A stretch of 6,457 bases of DNA from contig CALURE010000089.1 in assembly GCA_944323095.1 (NCBI GenBank), positions 1 to 6,457 on the forward strand. Direction: 5' to 3'. A program made the translations under genes and the position numbers. The DNA is from Candidatus Gastranaerophilales bacterium (GTDB lineage Bacteria; Cyanobacteriota; Vampirovibrionia; Gastranaerophilales; Gastranaerophilaceae). This document shows, piece by piece, positions 1-6,270 of this stretch (the stretch's first letter is position 1; every line of letters starts with the position of its first letter). A model generated the notes under the pieces. That model was not told the origin of the DNA and made no database searches. It saw nothing but the letters and a program-made list of their open reading frames with translations.

Positions 1-31
1 ATATAACATTTTTAAAAGTCATGCACATATA

Positions 32-613
32 TTAAATAATTTTACAACAACCAGAACAACCAGCACTTAACAAATCATGAAAATCAAAAACCTCATCTTT
101 TAAAACTTTTTCGATTACTATGGGATATAAAGCTCTCTCCAGCTCATATATCGTATTTTTGAATTCATCAAAGTGCATTAAATTACCTATTAACACAGGA
201 TACTGGGCAATAATTTTTCCGCCGTCAGGTTCCGTAGAAAGCATTTGAACAGTCACACCCGATACTTTGACTCCTGATGCAAACGCACGTGAAATTGCAT
301 CTTTCCCCTTAAAAGCTGGCAGAAGCGAAGGATGAATATTTATAAACCTGCCTGAATTTAAAATTTCTCCTGACAGGTCATGCGCATAATCAGCTAAAAC
401 AATTAAATCAAAATTTGAAACATCAAAAATTTCAGCAGTTTCTTCATACGGTAAATATTTACAGCCAGAGCCTGATTTGTCTGCAGATGCGAAAAAATCT
501 GATTTTAGATTATCTGAAAAACAGTGTATTTTAACATTTTTATCTTTAAAATATTCTAAAATAGCAGACAATACACACGCTTCACCTGATCCTAAAATTG
601 CAATTGTTTTCAT
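32..613 (-). CDS. purN: PurN-family formyltransferase (phosphoribosylglycinamide formyltransferase-like), divergent
   Basis: The family transfers a formyl group from 10-formyl-tetrahydrofolate to glycinamide ribonucleotide in cytosolic purine synthesis. The 193-residue protein begins with a Rossmann-like strand (residues 3-10). It has the formyltransferase core INIHPSLLPAFKG at 91-103 and EPDGGKIIAQ at 128-137. The catalytic triad Asn92, His94 and Asp130 is spaced exactly as N106/H108/D144 of E. coli PurN. A C-terminal ELERALYPIVI stretch (157-167) matches the family's usual E-x-x-x-YP-x-VI helix. It is about 20 residues shorter than E. coli PurN. Two ligand loops are unusual: the GAR phosphate loop (GSN in E. 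coli) reads E-A-C-V near 11-14, and the folate-pocket MRIL reads AHDL at 77-80. The C-terminus ends in a Cys cluster (C186, C189, C190). The start is supported by GAGGGGG four bases upstream on the minus strand. Family membership is firm; true GAR transformylase activity is less certain, and another amine acceptor is possible. Confidence 0.85.
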   Translation of the reverse strand: MKTIAILGSGEACVLSAILEYFKDKNVKIHCFSDNLKSDFFASADKSGSGCKYLPYEETAEIFDVSNFDLIVLADYAHDLSGEILNSGRFINIHPSLLPAFKGKDAISRAFASGVKVSGVTVQMLSTEPDGGKIIAQYPVLIGNLMHFDEFKNTIYELERALYPIVIEKVLKDEVFDFHDLLSAGCSGCCKII

Positions 614-617
614 AATT

Positions 618-660
618 CCCCCTCGTAATAAATTTTATAACAATTTAATTAAAGTAGCAA
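618..660 (-). promoter_or_regulatory. Putative promoter and ribosome binding site of the purN-like gene
   Basis: Read on the minus strand, TTGCTA (655-660) and TAAAAT (632-637) are separated by 17 bases, matching the sigma-70 -35 and -10 consensus at 4/6 and 5/6 positions. The Shine-Dalgarno GAGGGGG lies at 618-624, four bases from the ATG. This implies a 5' leader of only about a dozen bases. The region is very AT-rich, so chance hexamers are common. The ribosome binding site is solid, the promoter tentative. Confidence 0.4.
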
Positions 661-708
661 ATTTATTTTTTCAGGGGTTTAAAAAATAATAAATGAAAGG
701 AAACAAAT

Positions 709-1074
709 ATGCAGATATCCCTATCACAAATGTCAAATGCACCTGCTTTTCAAAGAAAATTAACGCTGCCTTCCAAAGATGTAATGGAGTGTATTACAGG
801 CATACCGCAAACAAAAACTGATGAAAATCTAAACTCCATGCTTAACACAATAAAAAGAATTTTTAAAATAAAAAAAGAAATTCTGGATAGTATTGTTAAA
901 ACACCTCTTGCATATGATCTTTACGTAATAAGTTCAGGAAAAATGCTTATTAACAAGAATGAAAATTTAGAAATAATTGCGAAAGCAGTTAAAAATTTGC
1001 CGAGAGAAGAACGGCCGCAAAAAATCCATGAAGTAATAAAAGAAATGGGAGATAAAATTAATGTTATATTGTAA
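709..1074 (+). CDS. Small protein of unknown function, first of an overlapping pair
   Basis: I do not recognise a characterised family. The product has 121 residues, is lysine-rich, and shows no signal peptide or membrane segment, so it is probably cytosolic. A short N-terminal polar segment carries FQRKL at residues 14-18. Probable amphipathic helices follow around 40-65 and 85-115, and the protein ends GDKINVIL. The start is set by AAAGG at 696-700, eight bases before the ATG. Its last 14 bases overlap the next gene, whose ribosome binding site lies inside this coding region, so the two are probably co-transcribed and translationally coupled. The C-terminal 15 residues and the N-terminal F-x-x-K-L resemble those of the downstream protein, suggesting an old tandem duplication. 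It is a real gene by start context, length and partner, but no function can be assigned. Confidence 0.72.
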   Translation: MQISLSQMSNAPAFQRKLTLPSKDVMECITGIPQTKTDENLNSMLNTIKRIFKIKKEILDSIVKTPLAYDLYVISSGKMLINKNENLEIIAKAVKNLPREERPQKIHEVIKEMGDKINVIL

Positions 1075-1417
1075 CAATGCACAAAATAATATTAATTTCG
1101 GTCATAAATTAAAAACAGTAAATGTCTTAGAAGTTACAACTCAAAAAATAATTCAAAGCAGTGGCATAGAAGGACCTAAAAAAGTCATACTTACGCTGTA
1201 CGATAAACCATTTAAAGGAACCGGACACAGAGGTTTTAAATATATGGCTGAAAATATAGGGGCCAAAATAACTGCCAAATATCCGGAAATTAATGAAGCA
1301 ACAAATCAAATTAAAAATATATTAAAACAAAATCCTGACATTAAAAAACAGCAGCTCAACGAACTTGTAAAACCAATTATCGAAAAAATAGGCGAAAATA
1401 TAGACATTACATTATAA
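1061..1417 (+). CDS. Small protein of unknown function, second of an overlapping pair
   Basis: No known family is recognised. The product has 118 residues, is basic, and shows no signal peptide or transmembrane helix. It begins with an Asn-rich segment followed by NFGHKL at residues 12-17. The middle contains a Gly/Lys-rich stretch, DKPFKGTGHRGFKYMAENIG at 48-67, and the protein ends in predicted helices finishing EKIGENIDITL. The ATG sits 14 bases before the end of the previous gene in another frame. GGGAG at 1047-1051, nine bases upstream, is a good ribosome binding site and decides this start; no other in-frame ATG lies close by. The C-terminus (104-118) aligns without gaps to residues 107-121 of the upstream protein, sharing I, G, I and L positions. 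The N-terminal F-x-x-K-L element, as I recall, resembles starts common in Gastranaerophilales small proteins; that is memory, not evidence from this window. It converges on the ligase gene with a 12-bp gap. Confidence 0.72.
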   Translation: MLYCNNAQNNINFGHKLKTVNVLEVTTQKIIQSSGIEGPKKVILTLYDKPFKGTGHRGFKYMAENIGAKITAKYPEINEATNQIKNILKQNPDIKKQQLNELVKPIIEKIGENIDITL

Positions 1418-1429
1418 AATTGGAGGATT

Positions 1430-2149
1430 TTACAAAATATCACCAATTCTTAAAATACTTATCTGCCCGTCATGCAAAAGCTCAAGCTCACCTTTATCTG
1501 TAACAGATTTAAATATTCCTTTCATATTCTGGCCATTTACATTAATCTCTATTTCACACCCCAGATTAGATAGTCTTGAACAATAGGCTGATTTAATAAA
1601 TGAAAAACCTGAATTCAAAAAATTATCGTATGTACGGAAAAATCTCTCAACTAATTTATCAGCGAAATGATTGCAATCAATCTTATTTCCTGTTTCAAGG
1701 TTCAGCGAAGTGATTTTTTTATCGGTTACAAGAGAAAGCATATTTTTAGAAGCATTTAGATTTACACCGACACCTAACACGAGCCCCTTAAATTTAGTCC
1801 CTTTAAAAACAGATTCCGACAATATACCTGCAATTTTACCGTCTTTTATAAGGACATCATTTGGCCATTTAATCTTTGCTTCAATTCCATAATCGGCCAA
1901 AACATCGGTTAACACTACAGATAAATACTGGGTTAAATTGGTATAATGTTCACGTACGGCAACAGGCGGCTTTAACAAAAAAGATAAAAATAAATTACCT
2001 TTTCCCAGATTTACCCAAACTCTGTTTAATCTGCCTCTGCCTGCAGTCTGAACTTCAGCCAGAATAACAGTTCTGTCATGCAAAATTTCCATGTTCTTTT
2101 TTGCATAAGAATTTGTAGAATCAATTTCACGCAGCAGAATTTTATCCAT
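1430..2149 (-). CDS. birA: Biotin--[acetyl-CoA-carboxylase] ligase, monofunctional (no DNA-binding domain)
   Basis: It activates biotin with ATP to biotinyl-5'-AMP and attaches biotin to a lysine of carboxylase carrier proteins such as AccB, in the cytosol. The catalytic domain starts at once: DSTN at 10-13, the adenylate-binding loop QTAGRGRLNRVW at 34-45, KWPND at 94-98, GKIAGIL at 104-110 and GVGVNLN at 126-132. Lys94 and Lys105 correspond to E. coli BirA K172 and K183. Residues 196-239 (LGCEIEINVNG ... ILRIGDIL) form the small C-terminal SH3-like domain. At 239 residues it lacks the N-terminal winged helix of E. coli BirA (321 residues), so it is a group I ligase that should not repress biotin genes itself. 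The ribosome binding site is weak (AAGAG, five bases from the ATG). It is transcribed away from the atp operon, sharing the 104-bp divergent spacer. Naming follows the catalytic domain. Confidence 0.95.
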   Translation of the reverse strand: MDKILLREIDSTNSYAKKNMEILHDRTVILAEVQTAGRGRLNRVWVNLGKGNLFLSFLLKPPVAVREHYTNLTQYLSVVLTDVLADYGIEAKIKWPNDVLIKDGKIAGILSESVFKGTKFKGLVLGVGVNLNASKNMLSLVTDKKITSLNLETGNKIDCNHFADKLVERFFRTYDNFLNSGFSFIKSAYCSRLSNLGCEIEINVNGQNMKGIFKSVTDKGELELLHDGQISILRIGDIL

Positions 2150-2179
2150 AATACTCTTAAATGCCTTGATACAAGATTT

Positions 2180-2208
2180 ATTTTACTTTAAATAAAAAAA
2201 ATTTGCGA
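2180..2208 (-). promoter_or_regulatory. birA: Possible birA promoter
   Basis: On the minus strand TAAAAT (2180-2185) lies 17 bases downstream of TCGCAA (2203-2208). The -10 is good (5/6) but the -35 is poor (3/6). The -35 hexamer is the reverse complement of the proposed atp -35 element, so the two promoters would overlap back to back. The assignment is tentative in such AT-rich DNA. Confidence 0.25.
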
Positions 2209-2245
2209 TTTTTTTTTTACGAGTTACAATAAGTTCATAAGGGAG
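2203..2245 (+). promoter_or_regulatory. Putative promoter and ribosome binding site of the atp operon
   Basis: TTGCGA (2203-2208) and TACAAT (2225-2230) are 16 bases apart, matching sigma-70 hexamers at 4/6 and 5/6. The spacer starts with ten consecutive T (2209-2218), and an eight-A run (2194-2201) lies just upstream, which could act as curved or UP-element-like DNA. Transcription would begin near 2236-2238. The Shine-Dalgarno GGGAG at 2241-2245 is eight bases before the atpB ATG, giving a leader of roughly 16 bases with no room for a riboswitch. The ribosome binding site is clear; the promoter is plausible. Confidence 0.45.
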
Positions 2246-2253
2246 AGTATAAT

Positions 2254-2943
2254 ATGGAACATTGGGTTTACAAATTAAATATAGCAGGTCATGTTTTATC
2301 CCTTAATATGGATACTTTAATTACAATGTGGCTCACTATGATATTGTTGATAATTCTGGCACTTTTCACAACCAGAAAAACCTCAATATTCCCTACAAAA
2401 TTGCAAATTGTCAGTGAAGGAATTGTAAAATACTTTGCAAACATAACAAAAGCAAGCATGGGCGAAACTGAAGCTAAAAGGCACTTACCGCTCATTTTAA
2501 CACTTTTCATGTTTATATTGACAGCAAACCTCGTAGGCCAGCTTCCCTGGCATTTAATACATTTAAAAACAGGAGAACTTGCATCTCCAAATAATGATAT
2601 TAACATGACAGCAGCAATGGCGATTGTAGTATCACTCTATTACATATATTACGGTGTGAAGAAAAAGGGATTCCACTTTTTTGTTCACGGATTCAGTATT
2701 GACGGAATTATAATTACGCTTGTTGATACGCTTGAACTTTTTGTAAGACCATTTTCTCTAGCTTTACGACTTTTTGCGAATATTTTTGCAGGAGAAGTTC
2801 TCGTATTTACAATACTTGGAATGGCTGCGTACTTTTTACCGCTTCCGTTCATGCTGTTTGAACTTTTCGTAGCGCTTATTCAGGCACTTGTTTTTACACT
2901 TTTATCAACAACTTATATATCAATGGCAATAAAAGAAGAATAA
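2254..2943 (+). CDS. atpB: F-type ATP synthase subunit a
   Basis: This membrane stator subunit forms the two half-channels that load and unload ions on the c-ring. At 229 residues it is short for the family but complete. Hydrophobic helices are visible at about 21-39, 79-98, 117-134, 160-190 and 193-223. The key motif SLALRLFANIFAGE (168-181) holds the essential Arg172 (E. coli R210), Asn176 (N214) and Glu181 (E219). Gln210 in ALIQALVF matches E. coli Q252, and the protein ends in the familiar TYISMAI. It is the first gene of the operon; no atpI precedes it in this window, since birA lies upstream on the other strand. The start is supported by GGGAG eight bases upstream. All expected functional residues are present. 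Confidence 0.96.
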   Translation: MEHWVYKLNIAGHVLSLNMDTLITMWLTMILLIILALFTTRKTSIFPTKLQIVSEGIVKYFANITKASMGETEAKRHLPLILTLFMFILTANLVGQLPWHLIHLKTGELASPNNDINMTAAMAIVVSLYYIYYGVKKKGFHFFVHGFSIDGIIITLVDTLELFVRPFSLALRLFANIFAGEVLVFTILGMAAYFLPLPFMLFELFVALIQALVFTLLSTTYISMAIKEE

Positions 2944-2968
2944 TTAATATAAAAAAGGAGAAAAAATT

Positions 2969-3214
2969 ATGGCAATTGAACAATTAGCAGGTTTGGATTT
3001 AGCAAAATTAGGCGCAGGTATTGCAATCGGTTTTGGTGCAATCGGCGGAGGTTTAGGCCTGGGTATTGCAACAAAAGGTGTACTTGATGCAATTGCAAGA
3101 CAACCGGAAATTAAAGATGAGGCTTTTAAAAACTTTATTATCGGTGCAGGTCTTGCAGAAGCAACCGCAATTTATGCACTGCTTGTAGCTATGTTATTAA
3201 TTTTCATAAAATAG
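2969..3214 (+). CDS. atpE: F-type ATP synthase subunit c (c-ring proteolipid)
   Basis: This is the 81-residue hairpin protein that oligomerises into the rotating ring. Helix 1 (about 12-40) carries the Gly-rich packing motif, followed by the conserved polar loop ARQPE at 43-47, which contacts gamma and epsilon. Helix 2 (about 53-80) bears the ion-binding Glu64 in GLAEATAIY. The Na+-type ligands of Ilyobacter tartaricus c are not kept: Leu31 stands at the Q32 position and Ala65 at the S66 position, which points to proton coupling. The first glycine of the GxGxGxG packing motif is Ala24, and Gly26, Gly28 and Gly30 remain. An exact AAGGAG (2955-2960), eight bases from the ATG, is the best Shine-Dalgarno of the operon and fits the need for many copies of c per complex. 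It starts 25 bp after atpB. Confidence 0.97.
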   Translation: MAIEQLAGLDLAKLGAGIAIGFGAIGGGLGLGIATKGVLDAIARQPEIKDEAFKNFIIGAGLAEATAIYALLVAMLLIFIK

Positions 3215-3226
3215 TAAGGAAACACA

Positions 3227-3697
3227 ATGTTAGAATTTAATGCAACATTTTTAGTATCAATGATAAGTTTTATAGTTTTCATAATTATTATGAATGCTAT
3301 ATTTTATAAACCTATATTCAAAGTTATTAATGAAAGAGAAAAATACATTAATGACAGATATGATGATGCAAAAAATTCTAAAGACAAAGCTCAAAAGCTT
3401 CTTGATGAAAAAGACAAACGTCTGAATGAAACTCTGTTTGAAGCAAAAAAAATAGTTTCAGACAGAGTTAATCAGGCGAACGAAGAAGCCAAAACAAAAA
3501 CAGATAACGCTAAAACAGACTCCGCAAAAAAAATAGAATCTGCGAAAAAAGAGCTTCTCTCAGAGAAACAGCAAATCGCTGATGCTTTAAAAAATAATGT
3601 AAAAACTTTAGCTGAAACAATCTCATTTAAAATTTTAGGAGATAATACGGAAATCGAAAATATTGATTATGAGCTTATAAATAAGGTGCTTAAATGA
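3227..3697 (+). CDS. atpF': F-type ATP synthase subunit b' (peripheral stalk)
   Basis: It is one of two different b-type subunits that form the peripheral stalk holding F1 against rotation. The 156-residue protein has a single N-terminal membrane helix (about 7-27) in the typical b' opening LEFNATFLVSMISF. It is followed by FYKPI (26-30) and INEREKYI (34-41) with the conserved Arg37. Residues 40-130 form a long charged Ala/Lys/Glu-rich coiled coil. The last 25 residues are predicted to meet delta at the top of F1. The start follows TAAGGA (3215-3220) by six bases and lies 12 bp after atpE. It overlaps the next gene by 4 bp (ATGA), a sign of coupled translation. A b' followed by b is the cyanobacterial and epsilonproteobacterial arrangement. 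The prime label rests on gene order and the N-terminal signature. Confidence 0.9.
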   Translation: MLEFNATFLVSMISFIVFIIIMNAIFYKPIFKVINEREKYINDRYDDAKNSKDKAQKLLDEKDKRLNETLFEAKKIVSDRVNQANEEAKTKTDNAKTDSAKKIESAKKELLSEKQQIADALKNNVKTLAETISFKILGDNTEIENIDYELINKVLK

Positions 3698-4191
3698 ATA
3701 CAATTATACACATATGGGATACACTTGTAAAAAGTAACACATTCAACTTTCTGGTAATGCTTGCAATACTTTATTGGATTGTAAAGAAATTTGATATAGC
3801 AGGAAGTCTTGAAAATTTCAAAAGCAGTATAATTAATTCTATAAAAAAAGCAGATGAAGAAAAGGAAACAGCAAAAAATATTCTTTTATCTGCTGAAAAA
3901 TCCGTAGAAAATCTAGATTCAGAAATATCACAAAAACTGAAAAATGCAAAAAAACATGCACAAGATGTTGCAAGAAGTGTTATCAGTCAGACTGAAAATA
4001 AAATTCAGCAAATAGAAAGCAACGTCACAAAAATAATTGAAACTGAAGAAAAGAAAATATCTTCAAGTTTAACCTCAAAAACAGCCGCAGCATCTTCGGA
4101 ACTTGCAAAAAACCACATAATATCTGTTTTAAAGGAACATCCCGAAATGCATGAAAAATTTATCAATCAAAGTATTGAAGAATTAGGATAA
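3694..4191 (+). CDS. atpF: F-type ATP synthase subunit b (peripheral stalk)
   Basis: It is the second stalk subunit, expected to pair with b'. The 165-residue protein has a short membrane helix at about 16-31 (TFNFLVMLAILYWIVK) and then a long coiled coil from about 38 to 140 rich in Lys, Glu, Ser and Asn. It ends FINQSIEELG, like the LI-x-x-SI-x-x-LG end of cyanobacterial b. The sequence just after the membrane is atypical. Where cyanobacterial b has an Arg-containing GERRSAI-like segment, this protein has ENFKSSI (40-46) with no Arg. The start lies in the ATGA overlap with atpF', with AAGG at 3683-3686 serving as ribosome binding site. Identity rests on position between b' and delta and on the architecture, since b subunits are poorly conserved. 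Confidence 0.88.
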   Translation: MNTIIHIWDTLVKSNTFNFLVMLAILYWIVKKFDIAGSLENFKSSIINSIKKADEEKETAKNILLSAEKSVENLDSEISQKLKNAKKHAQDVARSVISQTENKIQQIESNVTKIIETEEKKISSSLTSKTAAASSELAKNHIISVLKEHPEMHEKFINQSIEELG

Positions 4192-4197
4192 AACAAA

Positions 4198-4743
4198 ATG
4201 AAAAATATACAAATCTCTTTAACAGCTAAAAATTATGCAGATGCTCTGGTTCAACTGGGGCAGGATAAAACCATGCCTTATGAAGAAATTCTGAACAATC
4301 TTTCATTTATAAAAGATGTCTGCAAAAATTCTATAGAATTGGAGATGATACTGGATAATCCGGCTGTGTCTAATGAGAACAAATTTTCAATAATTGATGA
4401 AATTTTTAACGGCAGAATTAATTCAAAAATCATCGAATTTTTAAAAATTTTAATAGAAAAGAAAAGATTTAAAGAATTTGACGGTATTATTGCAGCATTC
4501 AGCAATGAAGTTGATAAAATTAACAATATGCAGCGCGTTGAAGTTACATCGGCAATAGCTTTGAATGATGAACATAAAAAACGCATAATAGAAAAACTAC
4601 AGCACAGACTTAATAAAAATATAACGGCTGAATGGCAGATTAATACTGATATTATCGGAGGGCTTGTTGTTAAAATTAATGACGATGTTATTGATTCAAG
4701 CCTGAAAAATAAATTGGAAAGTTTAAGTAAAAATATAATATAA
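4198..4743 (+). CDS. atpH: F-type ATP synthase subunit delta (OSCP family)
   Basis: It links the b/b' stalk to the crown of F1 by binding alpha N-termini. The 181-residue length is normal. The N-terminal helical domain starts with KNYADAL (11-17) and contains the typical LDNPAVSNENKFSIIDEIF block (52-70) and the FLKILIEKKRF stretch (81-91). The C-terminal domain has VEVTSAIAL (114-122) and the OSCP signature region DIIGGLVVKINDDVIDSSL (151-169). It starts 6 bp after atpF with AGGA at 4185-4188, nine bases upstream, inside the end of atpF. It precedes alpha by 10 bp, the standard order. Confidence 0.95.
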   Translation: MKNIQISLTAKNYADALVQLGQDKTMPYEEILNNLSFIKDVCKNSIELEMILDNPAVSNENKFSIIDEIFNGRINSKIIEFLKILIEKKRFKEFDGIIAAFSNEVDKINNMQRVEVTSAIALNDEHKKRIIEKLQHRLNKNITAEWQINTDIIGGLVVKINDDVIDSSLKNKLESLSKNII

Positions 4744-4753
4744 AGGGGAAATT

Positions 4754-6265
4754 ATGGCACTTATACAACCTGATGAAATTAGTTCAATAATTAAAAGTAA
4801 AATTGAAAATTATGATGTACAGACAGAAGTGTCTAATACAGGAACAGTTATAGAAGTCGGCGACGGCATTGCAAGAATATACGGTCTTAGAAATGCAATG
4901 TCAAGTGAACTTGTTACATTTGACGACGGCAAAGACACACTTGGAATTACAATGAATTTGGAAGAAGACAATGTCGGTGTTGTAATTTTAGGTGAATATA
5001 CCCAGATAAAAGAAGGTATGACGGTAAAAACAACCGGGAGAATTGCATCTGTACCTGTTGGAGACGGGTTGATAGGAAGAATTATAGACCCGACGGGAAA
5101 GGCTATCGACGGCAAGGGTGATATTGAATACACCAAAACCCGTCCGATTGAAAGAGTTGCACCGGGTATTGTTGCAAGAAAATCTGTTCATCAGCCGCTG
5201 CAAACAGGTTTAACGGCAATAGATGCCTTAACTCCTATAGGCAGAGGCCAGCGTGAACTTATTATCGGTGACAGACAGACCGGAAAAACTGCTATCGCTA
5301 TCGATACAATAATTAACCAGAAAGGCCAGAACGTAATATGTATTTATGTTGCAATCGGTCAAAAAGCTTCAACTGTTGCACAGTTAGCTAAAACACTGGA
5401 AGAACACGGAGCAATGGAATATTCAATCATAGTTTCGGCAACAGCAAATGAAGCTGCACCGCTGCAGTATATTGCACCGTTTGCAGGAGTTGCAATAGGT
5501 GAAGAATTTATGGAACAGGGCAAAGATGTGCTAATAATCTATGATGACCTGTCAAAACACGCTCAAGCATACCGTGCAATGAGTTTGCTTCTTAAAAGAC
5601 CGCCCGGACGTGAAGCTTACCCCGGTGATGTATTCTACCTTCACTCAAGACTTCTTGAACGTGCGGTAAAATTGAATGACGAACTTGGCGGTGGAAGCAT
5701 TACGGCACTCCCTATTATTGAAACTCAGGCCGGTGATGTTTCAGCATACATCCCGACTAACGTAATTTCTATTACCGACGGACAGATTTTCCTTGAATCA
5801 AATTTGTTTAATTCAGGTGTGAGACCGGCTATCAACGCAGGTATTTCAGTATCACGTGTCGGCGGTGCGGCACAAACTAAAGGTATTAAACAGGTCGCAG
5901 GGAAATTAAGACTTGATCTGGCACAGTTTAGAGAGCTGGAAGCTTTTGCGCAATTCGCATCTGACCTCGATCAGGCAACAAAAAATCAGCTTCTCAGAGG
6001 TGAAAAACTTACAGAAGTGTTAAAGCAGCCACAATACAATCCTTTGAGTGTTGCAGAGCAGGTAACAATTTTGTTTGCCGCAAACGAAGGGCTTCTTGAT
6101 GATGTACCTAATACAGAAATTAACAGGTTCAAAAAAGAATGGTTCGTCTATCTAAATTCAAATATGTCAGAGCTTTCTCTTAGATTAAATGATGGAGCAA
6201 AGCTTGAAGATGCTGATAAGGAGCAGCTAAAATTAGCATTGGAAAACTTTAAAAAAACATTCTAA
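4754..6265 (+). CDS. atpA: F-type ATP synthase subunit alpha
   Basis: This is the non-catalytic nucleotide-binding subunit of the F1 hexamer, which regulates and completes the catalytic sites on beta. The 503 residues match the usual length. The N-terminal helix (1-22) should bind delta. A beta-barrel follows to about 95. The Walker A loop GDRQTGKT is at 172-179, and the Walker B strand VLIIYDDLSKHA at 259-270. The alpha/beta signature PAINAGISVSRVG is at 358-370, with the arginine finger Arg368 reaching into the catalytic site. The helical C-terminal domain runs from about 380 to 503. The ribosome binding site AAGGGG (4743-4748) is five bases from the ATG. Gamma would normally follow directly, but the sequence after the stop is noncoding for the rest of the window. 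Confidence 0.99.
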   Translation: MALIQPDEISSIIKSKIENYDVQTEVSNTGTVIEVGDGIARIYGLRNAMSSELVTFDDGKDTLGITMNLEEDNVGVVILGEYTQIKEGMTVKTTGRIASVPVGDGLIGRIIDPTGKAIDGKGDIEYTKTRPIERVAPGIVARKSVHQPLQTGLTAIDALTPIGRGQRELIIGDRQTGKTAIAIDTIINQKGQNVICIYVAIGQKASTVAQLAKTLEEHGAMEYSIIVSATANEAAPLQYIAPFAGVAIGEEFMEQGKDVLIIYDDLSKHAQAYRAMSLLLKRPPGREAYPGDVFYLHSRLLERAVKLNDELGGGSITALPIIETQAGDVSAYIPTNVISITDGQIFLESNLFNSGVRPAINAGISVSRVGGAAQTKGIKQVAGKLRLDLAQFRELEAFAQFASDLDQATKNQLLRGEKLTEVLKQPQYNPLSVAEQVTILFAANEGLLDDVPNTEINRFKKEWFVYLNSNMSELSLRLNDGAKLEDADKEQLKLALENFKKTF

Positions 6266-6270
6266 TACTA

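Noticed and set aside
477..689. Plus-strand open frame of 70 codons over the start of the purN-like gene
   Set aside because: It is antisense to a gene with conserved motifs, has no ribosome binding site of note, and its product looks like no protein family.
2150..2253. Riboswitch or biotin operator (BirA box) in the divergent spacer
   Set aside because: The leader is too short for a riboswitch, the ligase has no DNA-binding domain, and no long palindrome is present; CTTG-ATA-CAAG near 2165-2175 is too short to call.
2289..2606. Minus-strand open frame of 105 codons within atpB
   Set aside because: It is entirely antisense to atpB, whose product is conserved; the open frame is a by-product of codon composition.
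4278..4586. Minus-strand open frame of 102 codons within atpH
   Set aside because: It is a shadow of a well-supported delta subunit gene, with no start signal.
4810..5203. Two minus-strand open frames within atpA
   Set aside because: They overlap each other and a highly conserved alpha subunit gene, and have no recognisable product.
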